The notes: a model not told the origin generated them from the sequence alone. DNA of 64,000 bases from CAVPGP01 sp963718065 (GCA_963718065.1 CAVQYE010000018.1:27047-91046); one strand, 5' to 3'. Positions 8,907 to 16,376 are shown, numbered from the stretch's first letter. Numbers and translations are program-made.

Positions 8907-9541
8907 TCGCCGAGGATCAGGTGCTGCTCCGCGACGGCATCACGCGCATTCTCGAGGCGGCCGGACACGAGGTCGTCGGCGCCGTCGGCGATGCGGTCGA
9001 GTTGCTGCACTCGGTGACGCTCGAGAAGCCCGACCTCGTGATCGCAGACGTCCGCATGCCGCCGACCCACACCGACGAAGGCATCCGCGCCGCGCTCGAG
9101 CTGCGGGCGCTGCACCCGGAGCTGCCGGTGCTCGTGCTCTCGCATTACGTCGAGGAGAACTACGCCGCCGACCTGCTCGTCGGCGACATTCGCGGCGTCG
9201 GCTACCTGCTGAAGGACCGCGTCACGGATGTCGCAGACTTCGTCGCCGCGGTCGACCGGGTCGCCGGCGGCGAGACGGTCATCGACCCCGAGGTCGTGAG
9301 CCAGCTGCTCGCCCGGTCGCGGCAGCGCGGGCCGCTCGAGGATCTCTCGCCGCGCGAGCGGGAAGTGCTCTCACTGATGGCCGAGGGCCGCTCGAACGCC
9401 GCCATCGCCACGCAGCTCGTGATCACCGAGCGCGCCGTCGAGAAGCACGTCGGCTCGATCTTCCAGAAGCTTCGCCTGCCGCCGGACTCGGGCGACCACC
9501 GGCGCGTGCTCGCGGTCCTCGAGTACCTCGGCTCCGCCTAG
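8894..9541 (+). CDS. LuxR/NarL-family response regulator
   Basis: A 215-residue transcription factor. The receiver domain starts MRIVIAEDQVLLRDG; the phosphoacceptor is the Asp in LVIADVRMPP at about residue 52, and Lys in YLLKDR is the conserved switch-side residue. A LuxR helix-turn-helix domain occupies the C-terminus, with LSPREREVLSLMAEGRSN and ITERAVEKHVGSIFQKL. The ATG at 8894 lies inside the last codons of the kinase gene, so the two are translationally coupled. Although the frame stays open upstream, this start is right because the receiver domain begins exactly here. Targets are not evident locally. Confidence 0.95.
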   Translation: MRIVIAEDQVLLRDGITRILEAAGHEVVGAVGDAVELLHSVTLEKPDLVIADVRMPPTHTDEGIRAALELRALHPELPVLVLSHYVEENYAADLLVGDIRGVGYLLKDRVTDVADFVAAVDRVAGGETVIDPEVVSQLLARSRQRGPLEDLSPREREVLSLMAEGRSNAAIATQLVITERAVEKHVGSIFQKLRLPPDSGDHRRVLAVLEYLGSA

Positions 9542-9563
9542 AGCCTTTTGCAGATTCGTCGAC

Positions 9564-10928
9564 TCAGCTGAGCGGAGCCCGACGCATCAGCTCGGCGAGC
9601 CGGAACGCGAGGTCGAGCGACTGGCGTGCGTTCAGCCGCGGGTCGCAGAGCGTCTCGTAGCGCGTCGACAGCTGCGACTCGACGACCTCCTCCGCCCCGC
9701 CGAGGCACTCGGTGACGTTCTCGCCCGTGAACTCGATGTGCACGCCCCCAGGCCAGACGCCCTCCTGCCAGCACGCGGCGAAGAAGCCCTCGATCTCGCC
9801 CATGATCGCGTCGAAGCGCCGCGTCTTGACGCCGCTCTCGGTGCGGAACACGTTGGCGTGCATCGGATCGCAGGCCCAGACGACCGGGTGGCCCTCGGCG
9901 CGCACGGCCTGCAGGAGCGGCGGCAGGAGCTCGCGCACGCGGTCGACGCCCATGCGCGTCACGAGCGTCAGCCGGCCGGGCAGGCGCGTCGGGTTGAGCC
10001 GCTCGCACAGCTCCATCACCTCGTCCGTCGTCGCCGTCGGGCCGAGCTTGACCGCCAGGGGGTTGTGCACACCGGAGAAGAACTCGACGTGCGCGCCCTC
10101 GGGTTGGCGCGTGCGCTCTCCGATCCAGAGCAGATGCGCCGAGCAGTCGTACCAGTCGCCGGTCAGCGAGTCGCGGCGGGTCAACGCCTCCTCGTAGTCG
10201 AGCAGCAGGCCCTCGTGGCTCGTGAAGACGTCGACCTCGTGCAAGCGGCGCTCGGACTTGAGGTCGATGCCGCATGCCGCCATGAAGCGGAGGGCGCGCT
10301 CGATGTCGGAGGCGAGGCGCTCGTACTCCCGCCCCTGAGCGGAAGAGGCGACGAACTCCTGATTCCAGACGTGCACCTGGTTCAGGTCGGCGAAGCCGCC
10401 CTTCGTGAACGCCCGTAGGAGATTGAGCGTCGCAGCGGACTGGTGGTAGCCCTGGACCATCCGCTCCGGGTCGGGGATGCGTGCCTCGTCGAATGGGGCA
10501 TCGTCGTGGATCATGTGCCCGCGAAAGCTCGGCAGGACGACGTCGCCCACACGTTCCGTCGGCTCAGAACGCGGCTTCACGAACTGGCCGGCGATGCGGC
10601 CGACCTTGACCACCGGTAGCGTGGCCCCGAACGTCAGCGCCGCCGACATCTGGAGCATGATCTTCAGCTTCTCGCGGATCGTGATCGCGGTGAAGTCGTG
10701 GAACGACTCGACGCAGTCACCGGCCTGGAGCAGGAACGCACGGCCCTCCGAGACCGCGGCGAGATCCTCGCGCAGCCGCCGGGCCTCGCCGGCGAAGACA
10801 AGCGGCGGCGCGGTCTTCAGGCGTCCGGCCGCCTCCTCGGCGCGCGCGGCGTCCGGCCACTCCGGCTGCTGCAGCGCGGGAAAGGAGCGCCAGGACGACG
10901 GCGACCATGCGGATGACGTGATCGTCAC
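9564..10928 (-). CDS. Class II 3-deoxy-7-phosphoheptulonate (DAHP) synthase
   Basis: A 454-residue plant-type (class II) DAHP synthase, the entry enzyme of the shikimate pathway, joining PEP and erythrose-4-phosphate. Family blocks include AFLLQAGDCVESF near residue 85, GRIAGQFVKPRS, SHEGLLLDYE, HLLWIGERTRQ and DPMHANVFRT. Cys and His/Glu metal ligands of the family fall in these blocks. The start is a GTG at 10926-10928. It is transcribed divergently from trpS and its Trp leader, with only 43 bases between the DAHP synthase start and the leader ATG, so one short region controls both entry into aromatic synthesis and Trp-tRNA charging. Confidence 0.93.
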   Translation of the reverse strand: MTITSSAWSPSSWRSFPALQQPEWPDAARAEEAAGRLKTAPPLVFAGEARRLREDLAAVSEGRAFLLQAGDCVESFHDFTAITIREKLKIMLQMSAALTFGATLPVVKVGRIAGQFVKPRSEPTERVGDVVLPSFRGHMIHDDAPFDEARIPDPERMVQGYHQSAATLNLLRAFTKGGFADLNQVHVWNQEFVASSAQGREYERLASDIERALRFMAACGIDLKSERRLHEVDVFTSHEGLLLDYEEALTRRDSLTGDWYDCSAHLLWIGERTRQPEGAHVEFFSGVHNPLAVKLGPTATTDEVMELCERLNPTRLPGRLTLVTRMGVDRVRELLPPLLQAVRAEGHPVVWACDPMHANVFRTESGVKTRRFDAIMGEIEGFFAACWQEGVWPGGVHIEFTGENVTECLGGAEEVVESQLSTRYETLCDPRLNARQSLDLAFRLAELMRRAPLS

Positions 10929-10971
10929 GGAAATCAGTGTAGTCGTGGCGTTTTCCTCTATCCTGAGCGCA

Positions 10972-11034
10972 ATGACCTCGGCCTTCGCATTCCGCTGGAC
11001 ATGGCCCTGCGGGCGAGGCGGAGGCCTGCGCTAG
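10972..11034 (+). CDS. Trp-rich leader peptide upstream of trpS
   Basis: A 20-codon open frame reading MTSAFAFRWTWPCGRGGGLR and then TAG. The two Trp codons (10996 and 11002) flank one Thr codon in a WTWP context. Two Trp in 20 residues just before a strong hairpin, 60 bases ahead of tryptophanyl-tRNA synthetase, is the arrangement of a ribosome-mediated attenuator. A TATCCT element at 10959-10964 could be its -10 box, which would make the transcript start very close to the ATG. The gene is too short for automatic gene calling. Function is inferred from layout and codon content; translation is not proven. Confidence 0.75.
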   Translation: MTSAFAFRWTWPCGRGGGLR

Positions 11035-11050
11035 GCCCGCCCTCGCCCGC
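11009..11050 (+). terminator. Attenuator hairpin of the trpS leader
   Basis: GCGGGCGAGG (11009-11018) and CCTCGCCCGC (11041-11050) form a perfect 10-bp stem; the loop contains a further GGCC/GGCC pairing. The 5' arm begins five bases after the second Trp codon of the leader, so a ribosome stalled there would cover the arm and prevent the hairpin forming. No U-tract follows (TCTTGG), so termination would be of the GC-rich actinobacterial kind, or the hairpin may act on translation instead. Confidence 0.6.
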
Positions 11051-11094
11051 TCTTGGACGTATCGGCCAGCGACTCGAGGACAGAGGTGAACTGA

Positions 11095-12078
11095 ATGCGG
11101 ATCTTCTCCGGTATCCAGCCAACGGGCGACGCCACGCTCGGCAACTACAGCGGCGGCTTTCGCCAGTACGCAGCCACGCAGGAGCAAGGCGAGGCCTTCT
11201 TCTGCATCGTCGACCTGCACGCGATCACGGTCGAGTACGACCCTGACGAGCTCAGGCGGCGCTCGCTCGACATCGGCGCGATGCTCTTCGCGACTGGACT
11301 CGACCCCGACCGCTCGACGGTGTTCCTGCAGAGCCAGGTCACCGCGCACGCCGAGGCGGCGTGGCTGCTGTCGGCCGTGACGAGCTACGGCCAGTTGGGC
11401 CGGATGACGCAGTTCAAGGAGAAGAGCGGCACGCAGGGGTTCGTCTCGGCTGCGCTCTTCAACTATCCGACCCTGATGGTGGGCGACATCTTGCTCTACC
11501 AGGCGAACCTCGTCCCGATCGGCGACGACCAGCGTCAGCATCTCGAGCTCGCCCGCGACATCGCCGAACGGTTCAACACCCGCTACGGCCAAACGTTCGT
11601 CGTTCCTGACGGCGTGTATCCGGAGATCGGCGCACGGATCATGGACCTGCAGGATCCGCTCGCGAAAATGGGCAAGACCAGCTCGTCCGAGCAGGGCACG
11701 GTCCGCCTGCTCGACGATCCGGACGTGATCCGCAAGAAGTTCAAGACGGCGGTCACGGACTCGGGCCGCGAGGTTCGGCGCGCAGATGACAAGCCGGGCG
11801 TCACGAATCTGATCGACATCCTGTCGGTCGCCACGGGCGATACACCGGAGGCGATCGAGGCGCGGTTCGACGGCGAGGGCTACGGGGCGTTCAAGGAGGC
11901 GGTGGGCGAGGCGGTCGTGGCGCTCGTCCAGCCGATCCAGGAGCGCTACCGGGCGCTCCGCGCCGACGAGGGCGAGTTGCGGCGGCTGCTGGAGCAGGGC
12001 GCCGCAAAGGCGCGCGAGGCGTCTGCCCCGACGCTGCGCACGATCTACGAGCGGATGGGCTTCGTCACCGCGTCGTAG
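11095..12078 (+). CDS. trpS: Tryptophanyl-tRNA synthetase
   Basis: A 327-residue class I aminoacyl-tRNA synthetase that charges tRNA-Trp. It opens MRIFSGIQPTGDATLGNY, where TLGN is the HIGH-equivalent motif. The KMSKS-equivalent is KMGKTSSSEQG, a substituted form. The DDQRQHLELARDIA block is the family signature following the active site. The length is typical. The ATG at 11095 follows a GAGGTGA-type ribosome binding site. The leader peptide and hairpin upstream indicate control by Trp availability. The 3' end overlaps the convergent rluB-type gene by 14 bases. Confidence 0.95.
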   Translation: MRIFSGIQPTGDATLGNYSGGFRQYAATQEQGEAFFCIVDLHAITVEYDPDELRRRSLDIGAMLFATGLDPDRSTVFLQSQVTAHAEAAWLLSAVTSYGQLGRMTQFKEKSGTQGFVSAALFNYPTLMVGDILLYQANLVPIGDDQRQHLELARDIAERFNTRYGQTFVVPDGVYPEIGARIMDLQDPLAKMGKTSSSEQGTVRLLDDPDVIRKKFKTAVTDSGREVRRADDKPGVTNLIDILSVATGDTPEAIEARFDGEGYGAFKEAVGEAVVALVQPIQERYRALRADEGELRRLLEQGAAKAREASAPTLRTIYERMGFVTAS

Positions 12079-12853
12079 CGGCGCGAAGAGCTTCGACCTC
12101 GTCGGGTGACAGCTCGCGCCAGGCGCCGGGCTGGAGCCCGTCGAGGGTGAGTCCCGCGTAGCGGCTGCGGTGCAGTCGCCGCACAGGATGACCGACGGCC
12201 TCGAGCATGCGCTTCACCTGGTGCTTGCGGCCCTCGTGGATCGTCAGCTCGACCCGCCCCGGCGCGAGCACCCGAACACGCGCGGGTGAGGTGCTGCCGT
12301 CGTCCAGCTCGACGCCCTGCTCCAGACGTGCGAGCGCCTCGGCGCCGGGTTGCCCCTCGACGTCGGCCTCGTAGACCTTGTCGACCTCGTAGCGCGGATG
12401 AGCGAGCCGGTGCGCAAGCTCGCCGTCGTTTGTGAGCAGGAGCGCGCCGGTCGTGTCGGCGTCGAGGCGCCCGACAGGAACGACACGCTCGGGCAGGTCG
12501 ACGAGCTCGACGACCGTCGGCCGCCCCTGCGGATCGCGCGCCGTCGTGACGGTGTCGGCCGGCTTGTGGAGCAGCACGTACGCGAGCCGCTGCTTCGCGA
12601 GCGGCACTCCGTCGAGGCGGACTTCGTCGTGGGCCGAGACGAAGGTGTTCAGCTCGCCGGGTGACCCGTTCACGGTCACGCGCCCGGCCTTGATCAACAC
12701 GTCGGCGCCCCGGCGCGACGCGACACCGGCCCGCGCCAGCCAGGCGTTCAGACGCACGGGCGTGGCGAGGTCGTCGGCGCGGCCGCTGCGGGTGCAGGCG
12801 CCTTCTCGAGGCTCCGCCGTGCCGTTTCCAGACGCATCGGGAGAAGTTGTCAT
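12065..12853 (-). CDS. Pseudouridine synthase, RluB/RsuA family
   Basis: A 262-residue rRNA pseudouridine synthase. An S4 domain (VRLNAWLARAGVASRRGADV) near residue 30 is followed by the catalytic domain with VGRLDADTTGALLLTNDG, whose Asp is the catalytic nucleophile, then KVYEADVEG and IHEGRKHQVKRML. I chose the ATG at 12851-12853; the frame stays open upstream to 12967, but that part covers a hairpin-rich region without homology. ScpA/ScpB-RluB neighbourhoods are common in bacteria, and here scpBA lie just beyond the marR insert. It converges on trpS with a 14-base overlap. Confidence 0.9.
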   Translation of the reverse strand: MTTSPDASGNGTAEPREGACTRSGRADDLATPVRLNAWLARAGVASRRGADVLIKAGRVTVNGSPGELNTFVSAHDEVRLDGVPLAKQRLAYVLLHKPADTVTTARDPQGRPTVVELVDLPERVVPVGRLDADTTGALLLTNDGELAHRLAHPRYEVDKVYEADVEGQPGAEALARLEQGVELDDGSTSPARVRVLAPGRVELTIHEGRKHQVKRMLEAVGHPVRRLHRSRYAGLTLDGLQPGAWRELSPDEVEALRAATTR

Positions 12854-12928
12854 ACAATCGGTGCCGTCCCGGCGCAGACACGTGCGCTCTTCGCAGGTAC
12901 CGTCGAAGACGGGTGGCGGGTGGCCCGC

Positions 12929-13051
12929 TTCCCCACCCAGGGTGGGGAGCAGCGGCCATGTCCGCAACGGTCAGGCTGCGCCTGCTCTCACGCTGGGCTG
13001 CTCCTGCCCAGCGGACTCGGCTCGCGGCGGGCCGCCGGGATGGCGGCCCGC
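12929..13051. other. Array of three GC-rich hairpins
   Basis: Three perfect stems lie in about 120 bases: CCCCACC/GGTGGGG at 12931-12947 (loop 3), CGCTGGGC/GCCCAGCG at 12991-13013 (loop 7), and GCGGGCCGCC/GGCGGCCCGC at 13027-13051 (loop 5). The third begins at the TAG of the 62-residue minus-strand gene, so it probably ends that transcript. The other two would lie in the 5' region of the rluB-type transcript if the genes are cotranscribed. No U-tracts are present. A plus-strand frame starting ATG at 12958 (MSATVRLRLLSRW) crosses the area, but I have no reason to call it a gene. Confidence 0.45.
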
Positions 13052-13239
13052 TAGTGAACGTGGGCCGGAGCGGAGGCGACGCAGGGCGCCACCTCCGGCT
13101 CCAGCCGATCCGCCGCGGCAGTGAGGAGATGCGCTAGCGCCCGGCGAAAGGACTGCGCTCCCGGCTGAGCCGACGCGCGGAGACGGGCTGTGCGCTGGTC
13201 GGCTACATCGGAGCGGACGGACAGATCGAACTCGAACAT
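13051..13239 (-). CDS. Small hypothetical protein, divergent from marR
   Basis: A 62-residue protein starting MFEFDLSVRSDVADQ and containing a helical, Arg/Ala-rich middle (FRRALAHLLTAAADRL). I do not recognise a family. Support for coding comes from a strong AAGGAGGG ribosome binding site 10-11 bases before the ATG at 13237-13239, from its place directly opposite the MarR gene across a palindromic operator, and from a perfect hairpin beginning at its stop codon. Such divergent partners are often the target of the MarR protein. The open frame extends upstream to 13314, but the ribosome site selects this start. Confidence 0.55.
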   Translation of the reverse strand: MFEFDLSVRSDVADQRTARLRASAQPGAQSFRRALAHLLTAAADRLEPEVAPCVASAPAHVH

Positions 13240-13300
13240 GAGGGGCAGCCCTCCTTCCTTCCAACTAAAGTATCTCGATGTCGAAAGACTACCACTCAAG

Positions 13301-13318
13301 ACTCTTGACGTCAAGAGT
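13301..13318. promoter_or_regulatory. Probable MarR operator (perfect 18-bp palindrome)
   Basis: ACTCTTGACGTCAAGAGT is a perfect palindrome 15 bases before the marR start and about 60 bases before the divergent small gene. A second, weaker copy (TATCTCGATGTCGAAAGA, 13271-13288) lies on its other side. TCTTGA/TCAAGA half-sites spaced in this way are typical of MarR-family operators, so autorepression plus control of the 62-residue gene is likely. Confidence 0.7.
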
Positions 13319-13332
13319 TTTTAGGTCAAACT

Positions 13333-13854
13333 GTGCGCATGACGGAAGACTGCGACAGCGTCGACGAGAACGTCGCCTTCTGGGCGCAGCTGATCCCGAA
13401 GCTCGACCGCGAGACCGAGGGGATCGTCGAGCGGATCCAGGCCATCGCAAAGCGGCTCGACAAGTCAATGGAAGAGACCGTGTCGCAACACGGCATCAGC
13501 TACGGCGAATGGAAGGTCCTGCACTCGCTGCGCCGCGCGGAGCCGGACTACCGGAGCACGCCCGGCCGGCTTTCCGATCGCCTCGGGCTCTCGAGCGGCG
13601 CGATGACAAACCGCCTCGATCGGCTCGAGGCCGAAGGGCTCGTGCGTCGGCTGCCCGACCCGAAGGACCGCCGCTCAGTCGTGGTCGAGCTGACCGAGAA
13701 GGGCCTCGATCGGTGGCGCGAGGCCACCGGCCGCCAGGCCGAGATCGAAGCCGGGATCGCCTCGACGCTCTCTCCCGCCGAGAAGAAGCAGCTCGACGGG
13801 CTGCTGCGGCGTCTCCTGATCCAGTTCGAGCGCCCGCTAGCCAAGGTCAGCTAG
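13333..13854 (+). CDS. MarR-family transcriptional regulator
   Basis: A 173-residue winged-helix regulator. The N-terminal dimerisation helices are followed by YGEWKVLHSLRR, the recognition region LSDRLGLSSGAMTNRLDRLE, and the wing RLPDPKDRRSVVVELTEKG, a standard MarR signature. The start may be the GTG at 13333 or the ATG at 13339; neither has a strong ribosome site, so the message may be nearly leaderless. The last codons (LAKVS and TAG) are built from a 14-bp tandem repeat. It faces a small divergent gene over a palindromic operator. The ligand is unknown. Confidence 0.92.
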   Translation: MRMTEDCDSVDENVAFWAQLIPKLDRETEGIVERIQAIAKRLDKSMEETVSQHGISYGEWKVLHSLRRAEPDYRSTPGRLSDRLGLSSGAMTNRLDRLEAEGLVRRLPDPKDRRSVVVELTEKGLDRWREATGRQAEIEAGIASTLSPAEKKQLDGLLRRLLIQFERPLAKVS

Positions 13855-13878
13855 CCAGGGTCAGCTAGCCAGGGTCAG
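13837..13878. repeat. 14-bp tandem repeat, three units
   Basis: CTAGCCAAGGTCAG is followed by two copies of CTAGCCAGGGTCAG. The array contains the stop codons of both convergent genes: TAG of marR at 13852-13854 and TGA of scpB at 13875-13877. Each unit carries the tetranucleotide CTAG. Unit-number change would move stop codons but leave most of both proteins unaffected. Confidence 0.85.
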
Positions 13879-14474
13879 GCGGTGCGCTTCTCGGCGATCG
13901 TCTCGAGTCGCGCGCGGATCTCCGTCACGTCGGCCCCGAGATCGTCCAGCCGCGGCAGCGCCGCGAGCGACTCCAGGCCGAAGACGCGCTCGAAGAGCGT
14001 CGTCGTGCGGTAGCGGATCGCCCCCAGCCCATCGTCGCGGCCCGCTTCTGCGATCAGACCACGTTCGGCGAGTCCGGCGACGACGCCGTCCACGTTGACG
14101 CCGCGGATCCGTGCGATCTCCGGTCGCGAACACGGGCCGAGATACGCGACGATCGAGAGCGTCTCGAGCGCCGCCTGGGAAAGCCCCCGCTCGACAGGCC
14201 GCTCGAAGAGCCGCGAGCACGCCTCGGCCGCCTCGCGGGAGGCGCGAAAGGCCCAGCCGCCGGCGACCTGCTCGAGCACGATGCCGCTTCTGCCCTCGCG
14301 GTACCGGTCGGAGAGGAGCGACAGCGCCGTCTCGATGCGCTCGACGTCGTCCTGGGTGGCCTCGGCTAGCTCCTCGACCGGGAGCGGCTGCGAGGCGACG
14401 ACGAGCAGCGCCTCCACCGTCCGGGCCAGTTGGTCGACCGGATTCGCTGCAATCAGGCGGAGCGAACGTTCCAC
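13875..14474 (-). CDS. scpB: Segregation and condensation protein B
   Basis: A 199-residue winged-helix kleisin partner that works with ScpA and SMC in chromosome condensation. Family blocks are ALLVVASQPLPVEELA, LEQVAGGWAFRAS, LSQAALETLSIVAYLGPCSRPEI and IRGVNVDGVVAGLAERGLI. The length fits. It overlaps the end of scpA by 22 bases on the same strand, the usual scpAB arrangement. The final codons enter a 14-bp tandem repeat shared with the convergent marR gene. Confidence 0.94.
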   Translation of the reverse strand: MERSLRLIAANPVDQLARTVEALLVVASQPLPVEELAEATQDDVERIETALSLLSDRYREGRSGIVLEQVAGGWAFRASREAAEACSRLFERPVERGLSQAALETLSIVAYLGPCSRPEIARIRGVNVDGVVAGLAERGLIAEAGRDDGLGAIRYRTTTLFERVFGLESLAALPRLDDLGADVTEIRARLETIAEKRTA

Positions 14475-15205
14475 GAAAGACTCCCTTCGACGTCGGCCCG
14501 CGCAACCCTTATCGGCGCGAACGGGGCGGCTTGCTGGATCTCGATCTCACCGGCCTTGCGCAGCTCGAGCAGCGCGAGGAACGCGACCGCCTGGTCGACG
14601 CGCGCCAGACTGCCGACCTCCTGGTCGAAGTCGAAGCGGCGCCGCCGCGCCAGCAGAGCGCGGAACCGGTCGAGGAACTGGGAGACAGGAGGGAAGCGCA
14701 GCTCCATGTGGCGGAGCGACACCTGAGGCGGCTCGACCGCGAGCAGCCGCAGGACGTCGGCGAGCTGCTGCGGCTCCTGCGGACCGAGGCGGCGCTCGGG
14801 CTTCGGCGCCAGCGGCGCGGGACCCAGCCGGAAGAATGCGTCCTGACGCTCGGCCAGCCGGTCCTCGAGCCACCGGGCCGCCTCCTTGGCGCGCCGGTAC
14901 TCGGCGAGCCGGCGCGCCAGCTCCTCGGCCGCTTCCTCCGGCTCGAGCTCGGCCAGCTCGGCCGCCTCGTCGGGAAAGAGCGCTCGAGCCTTCAGCTCGA
15001 GCAGCGCCGAGACGAGAACCAGGAATTCGCCGATCGCGTCGAGATCGAGCGCATCTCGCTCGGCGAGCCGTTCGACGAATGCGACCACGATGCCGGCTAC
15101 ATCGATCTCCGAGAGCGGCAGCTCCTCCTTCAGAACCAGGGTCAGGAGGAGGTCGAATGGCCCTTCGAAGGCGTCCAGGTCCAGCTCGAGCTCGCGCACG
15201 ATCAC
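14453..15205 (-). CDS. scpA: Segregation and condensation protein A
   Basis: A 250-residue kleisin subunit of the bacterial condensin complex, bridging the SMC heads. The N-terminus has FEGPFDLLLTLVLKEELPLS and the middle FLVLVSALLELKARALFP, both ScpA signatures. A long acidic, Ala/Leu/Glu-rich linker (about residues 85-120) precedes the C-terminal winged helix. It is followed directly by scpB with overlap. Nineteen bases separate it from lgt upstream, so the three genes may share a transcript. Confidence 0.93.
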   Translation of the reverse strand: MIVRELELDLDAFEGPFDLLLTLVLKEELPLSEIDVAGIVVAFVERLAERDALDLDAIGEFLVLVSALLELKARALFPDEAAELAELEPEEAAEELARRLAEYRRAKEAARWLEDRLAERQDAFFRLGPAPLAPKPERRLGPQEPQQLADVLRLLAVEPPQVSLRHMELRFPPVSQFLDRFRALLARRRRFDFDQEVGSLARVDQAVAFLALLELRKAGEIEIQQAAPFAPIRVARADVEGSLSWNVRSA

Positions 15206-15224
15206 GCGCCCGAGACTAGCTGCG

Positions 15225-16118
15225 CTATCGGACGCGGCTCTTGGGGATCGTCATCGTCGGGCGCCTCGGCCCGTCGGGCTTCTTGCGGCGGCGGCGCGTC
15301 CTCGTGCCGGTGTCGCCACTCGGCCGTCCGCGGAGGAACTGCCACCAGACGAAGAACACCATCGCGCCGACGAAGACGACGATCGAGACCCAGGCGTTGA
15401 GGCGGAGCCCGGCGAACTCGTGAGCCGGATCGATCCGCAGCAGCTCCTCGAAGAAACGCCCGAACGAGTAGAACGCCGCGTAGAGCGCAAAGAGCCCGGG
15501 TGGGCGGATGCGGAACTTCCGCCCGATCCAGATCAGGAGCACCGCACCGAGCAGGTTGTAGATCGCCTCGTAGAGGAACGTCGGATGGAACGTCGGCGAG
15601 TCGAAGTAGTTCACCGGGCGATGCTCGGAGTCGATCTCGAGGCCCCACGGCAGGTCGGTCGGCTTGCCGTAGAGCTCCTGGTTCCACCAGTTGCCGATCC
15701 TCCCGATCGCTTGTGCGACGAGAAGCCCCGGCGCGGCGCAGTCCATCATGAGCGTCACGCTCTGGCCAGCACGCCGGACGATCACCGCGCCCGCGAGCGC
15801 GCCGAAGAGGATCCCGCCCCAGATCCCGAGGCCCCCCTCCCACACTGCGAACAGGCCCCACCAGTGGTCGGGCACCTCGCTCCAGCTGGTGGCGTCGTGG
15901 TAGAGCCGGGCGCCGAGAACGCCGAAGCCCACTCCCCAGACCGCAACGCGGAAGATCAGGTCCCAGTCGCCGCCCTGGGCGACCCAGCGGCGGCCGGTCA
16001 CCCAGATGCAGGCGACGATGCCCGCGAGGAGCATCAGGCCGTACATGTGGATCACGAGCGGCCCGAGGTCGATGGTGCCGCGGCTCGGCGAGGGGATCGA
16101 GGCGAGGACGGCGCTCAC
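15225..16118 (-). CDS. lgt: Prolipoprotein diacylglyceryl transferase
   Basis: A 297-residue membrane enzyme that transfers diacylglycerol to the lipobox Cys of prolipoproteins, the first step of lipoprotein maturation. Several membrane segments are visible, together with the Lgt signature IGRIGNWWNQELYGKPTDLPWG (split here as RIGNWWNQELYG then KPTDLPWG) near residue 140 and FLYEAIYNL further on. The C-terminus ends in a basic tail rich in Arg, Lys and Pro, about 30 residues longer than the catalytic core. Lipoproteins in this window (for example the DUF3352 protein) would be its substrates. Confidence 0.93.
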   Translation of the reverse strand: MSAVLASIPSPSRGTIDLGPLVIHMYGLMLLAGIVACIWVTGRRWVAQGGDWDLIFRVAVWGVGFGVLGARLYHDATSWSEVPDHWWGLFAVWEGGLGIWGGILFGALAGAVIVRRAGQSVTLMMDCAAPGLLVAQAIGRIGNWWNQELYGKPTDLPWGLEIDSEHRPVNYFDSPTFHPTFLYEAIYNLLGAVLLIWIGRKFRIRPPGLFALYAAFYSFGRFFEELLRIDPAHEFAGLRLNAWVSIVVFVGAMVFFVWWQFLRGRPSGDTGTRTRRRRKKPDGPRRPTMTIPKSRVR

Positions 16119-16175
16119 GAGCAGAGGATTCTGCCCATACCGCGGCCGGCCTGCTTGAGGAGCGCGGAGGGTCGG

Positions 16176-16376
16176 CTAGAGAAGGATGCGAACGGCGACT
16201 TCGACGGGGCAGCCGCGGCGCAGCAGGTCGGCCGCGTCGTGGATGTCGATGTCGTGGCGCGCGGCCATGGCGGCGGCGGCGTCCGGCTCGTAGCCGGCGC
16301 GAATCAGCTCGCCGGCGCGCCAACGCTCGATGCGCTCGATTTCGGTCTCGGTGTCGTGTAGCTCAGCCGCAGGCAT
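16176..16376 (-). CDS. Small hypothetical protein, probably lineage-conserved
   Basis: A 66-residue soluble, acidic protein opening MPAAELHDTETEIERIERWR and continuing with GELIRAGYEPDAAAAMA and DIHDAADLLRRGCPVE. The pattern of an amphipathic helix followed by short helices is the kind seen in small actinobacterial proteins of unknown function; my recollection of homologues is general, not a search result. It lies 57 bases before lgt and about 80 bases after the membrane partner of the sigma factor, all on the minus strand. The upstream gap contains the hairpin CACCCA/TGGGTG at 16432-16445. Confidence 0.6.
   Translation of the reverse strand: MPAAELHDTETEIERIERWRAGELIRAGYEPDAAAAMAARHDIDIHDAADLLRRGCPVEVAVRILL

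Noticed and set aside
12958..13137. Possible second leader peptide (MSATVRLRLLSRW...)
   Set aside because: No biosynthetic gene follows on that strand and the frame does not stop at the nearby hairpin; the ORF lies over a structured region.
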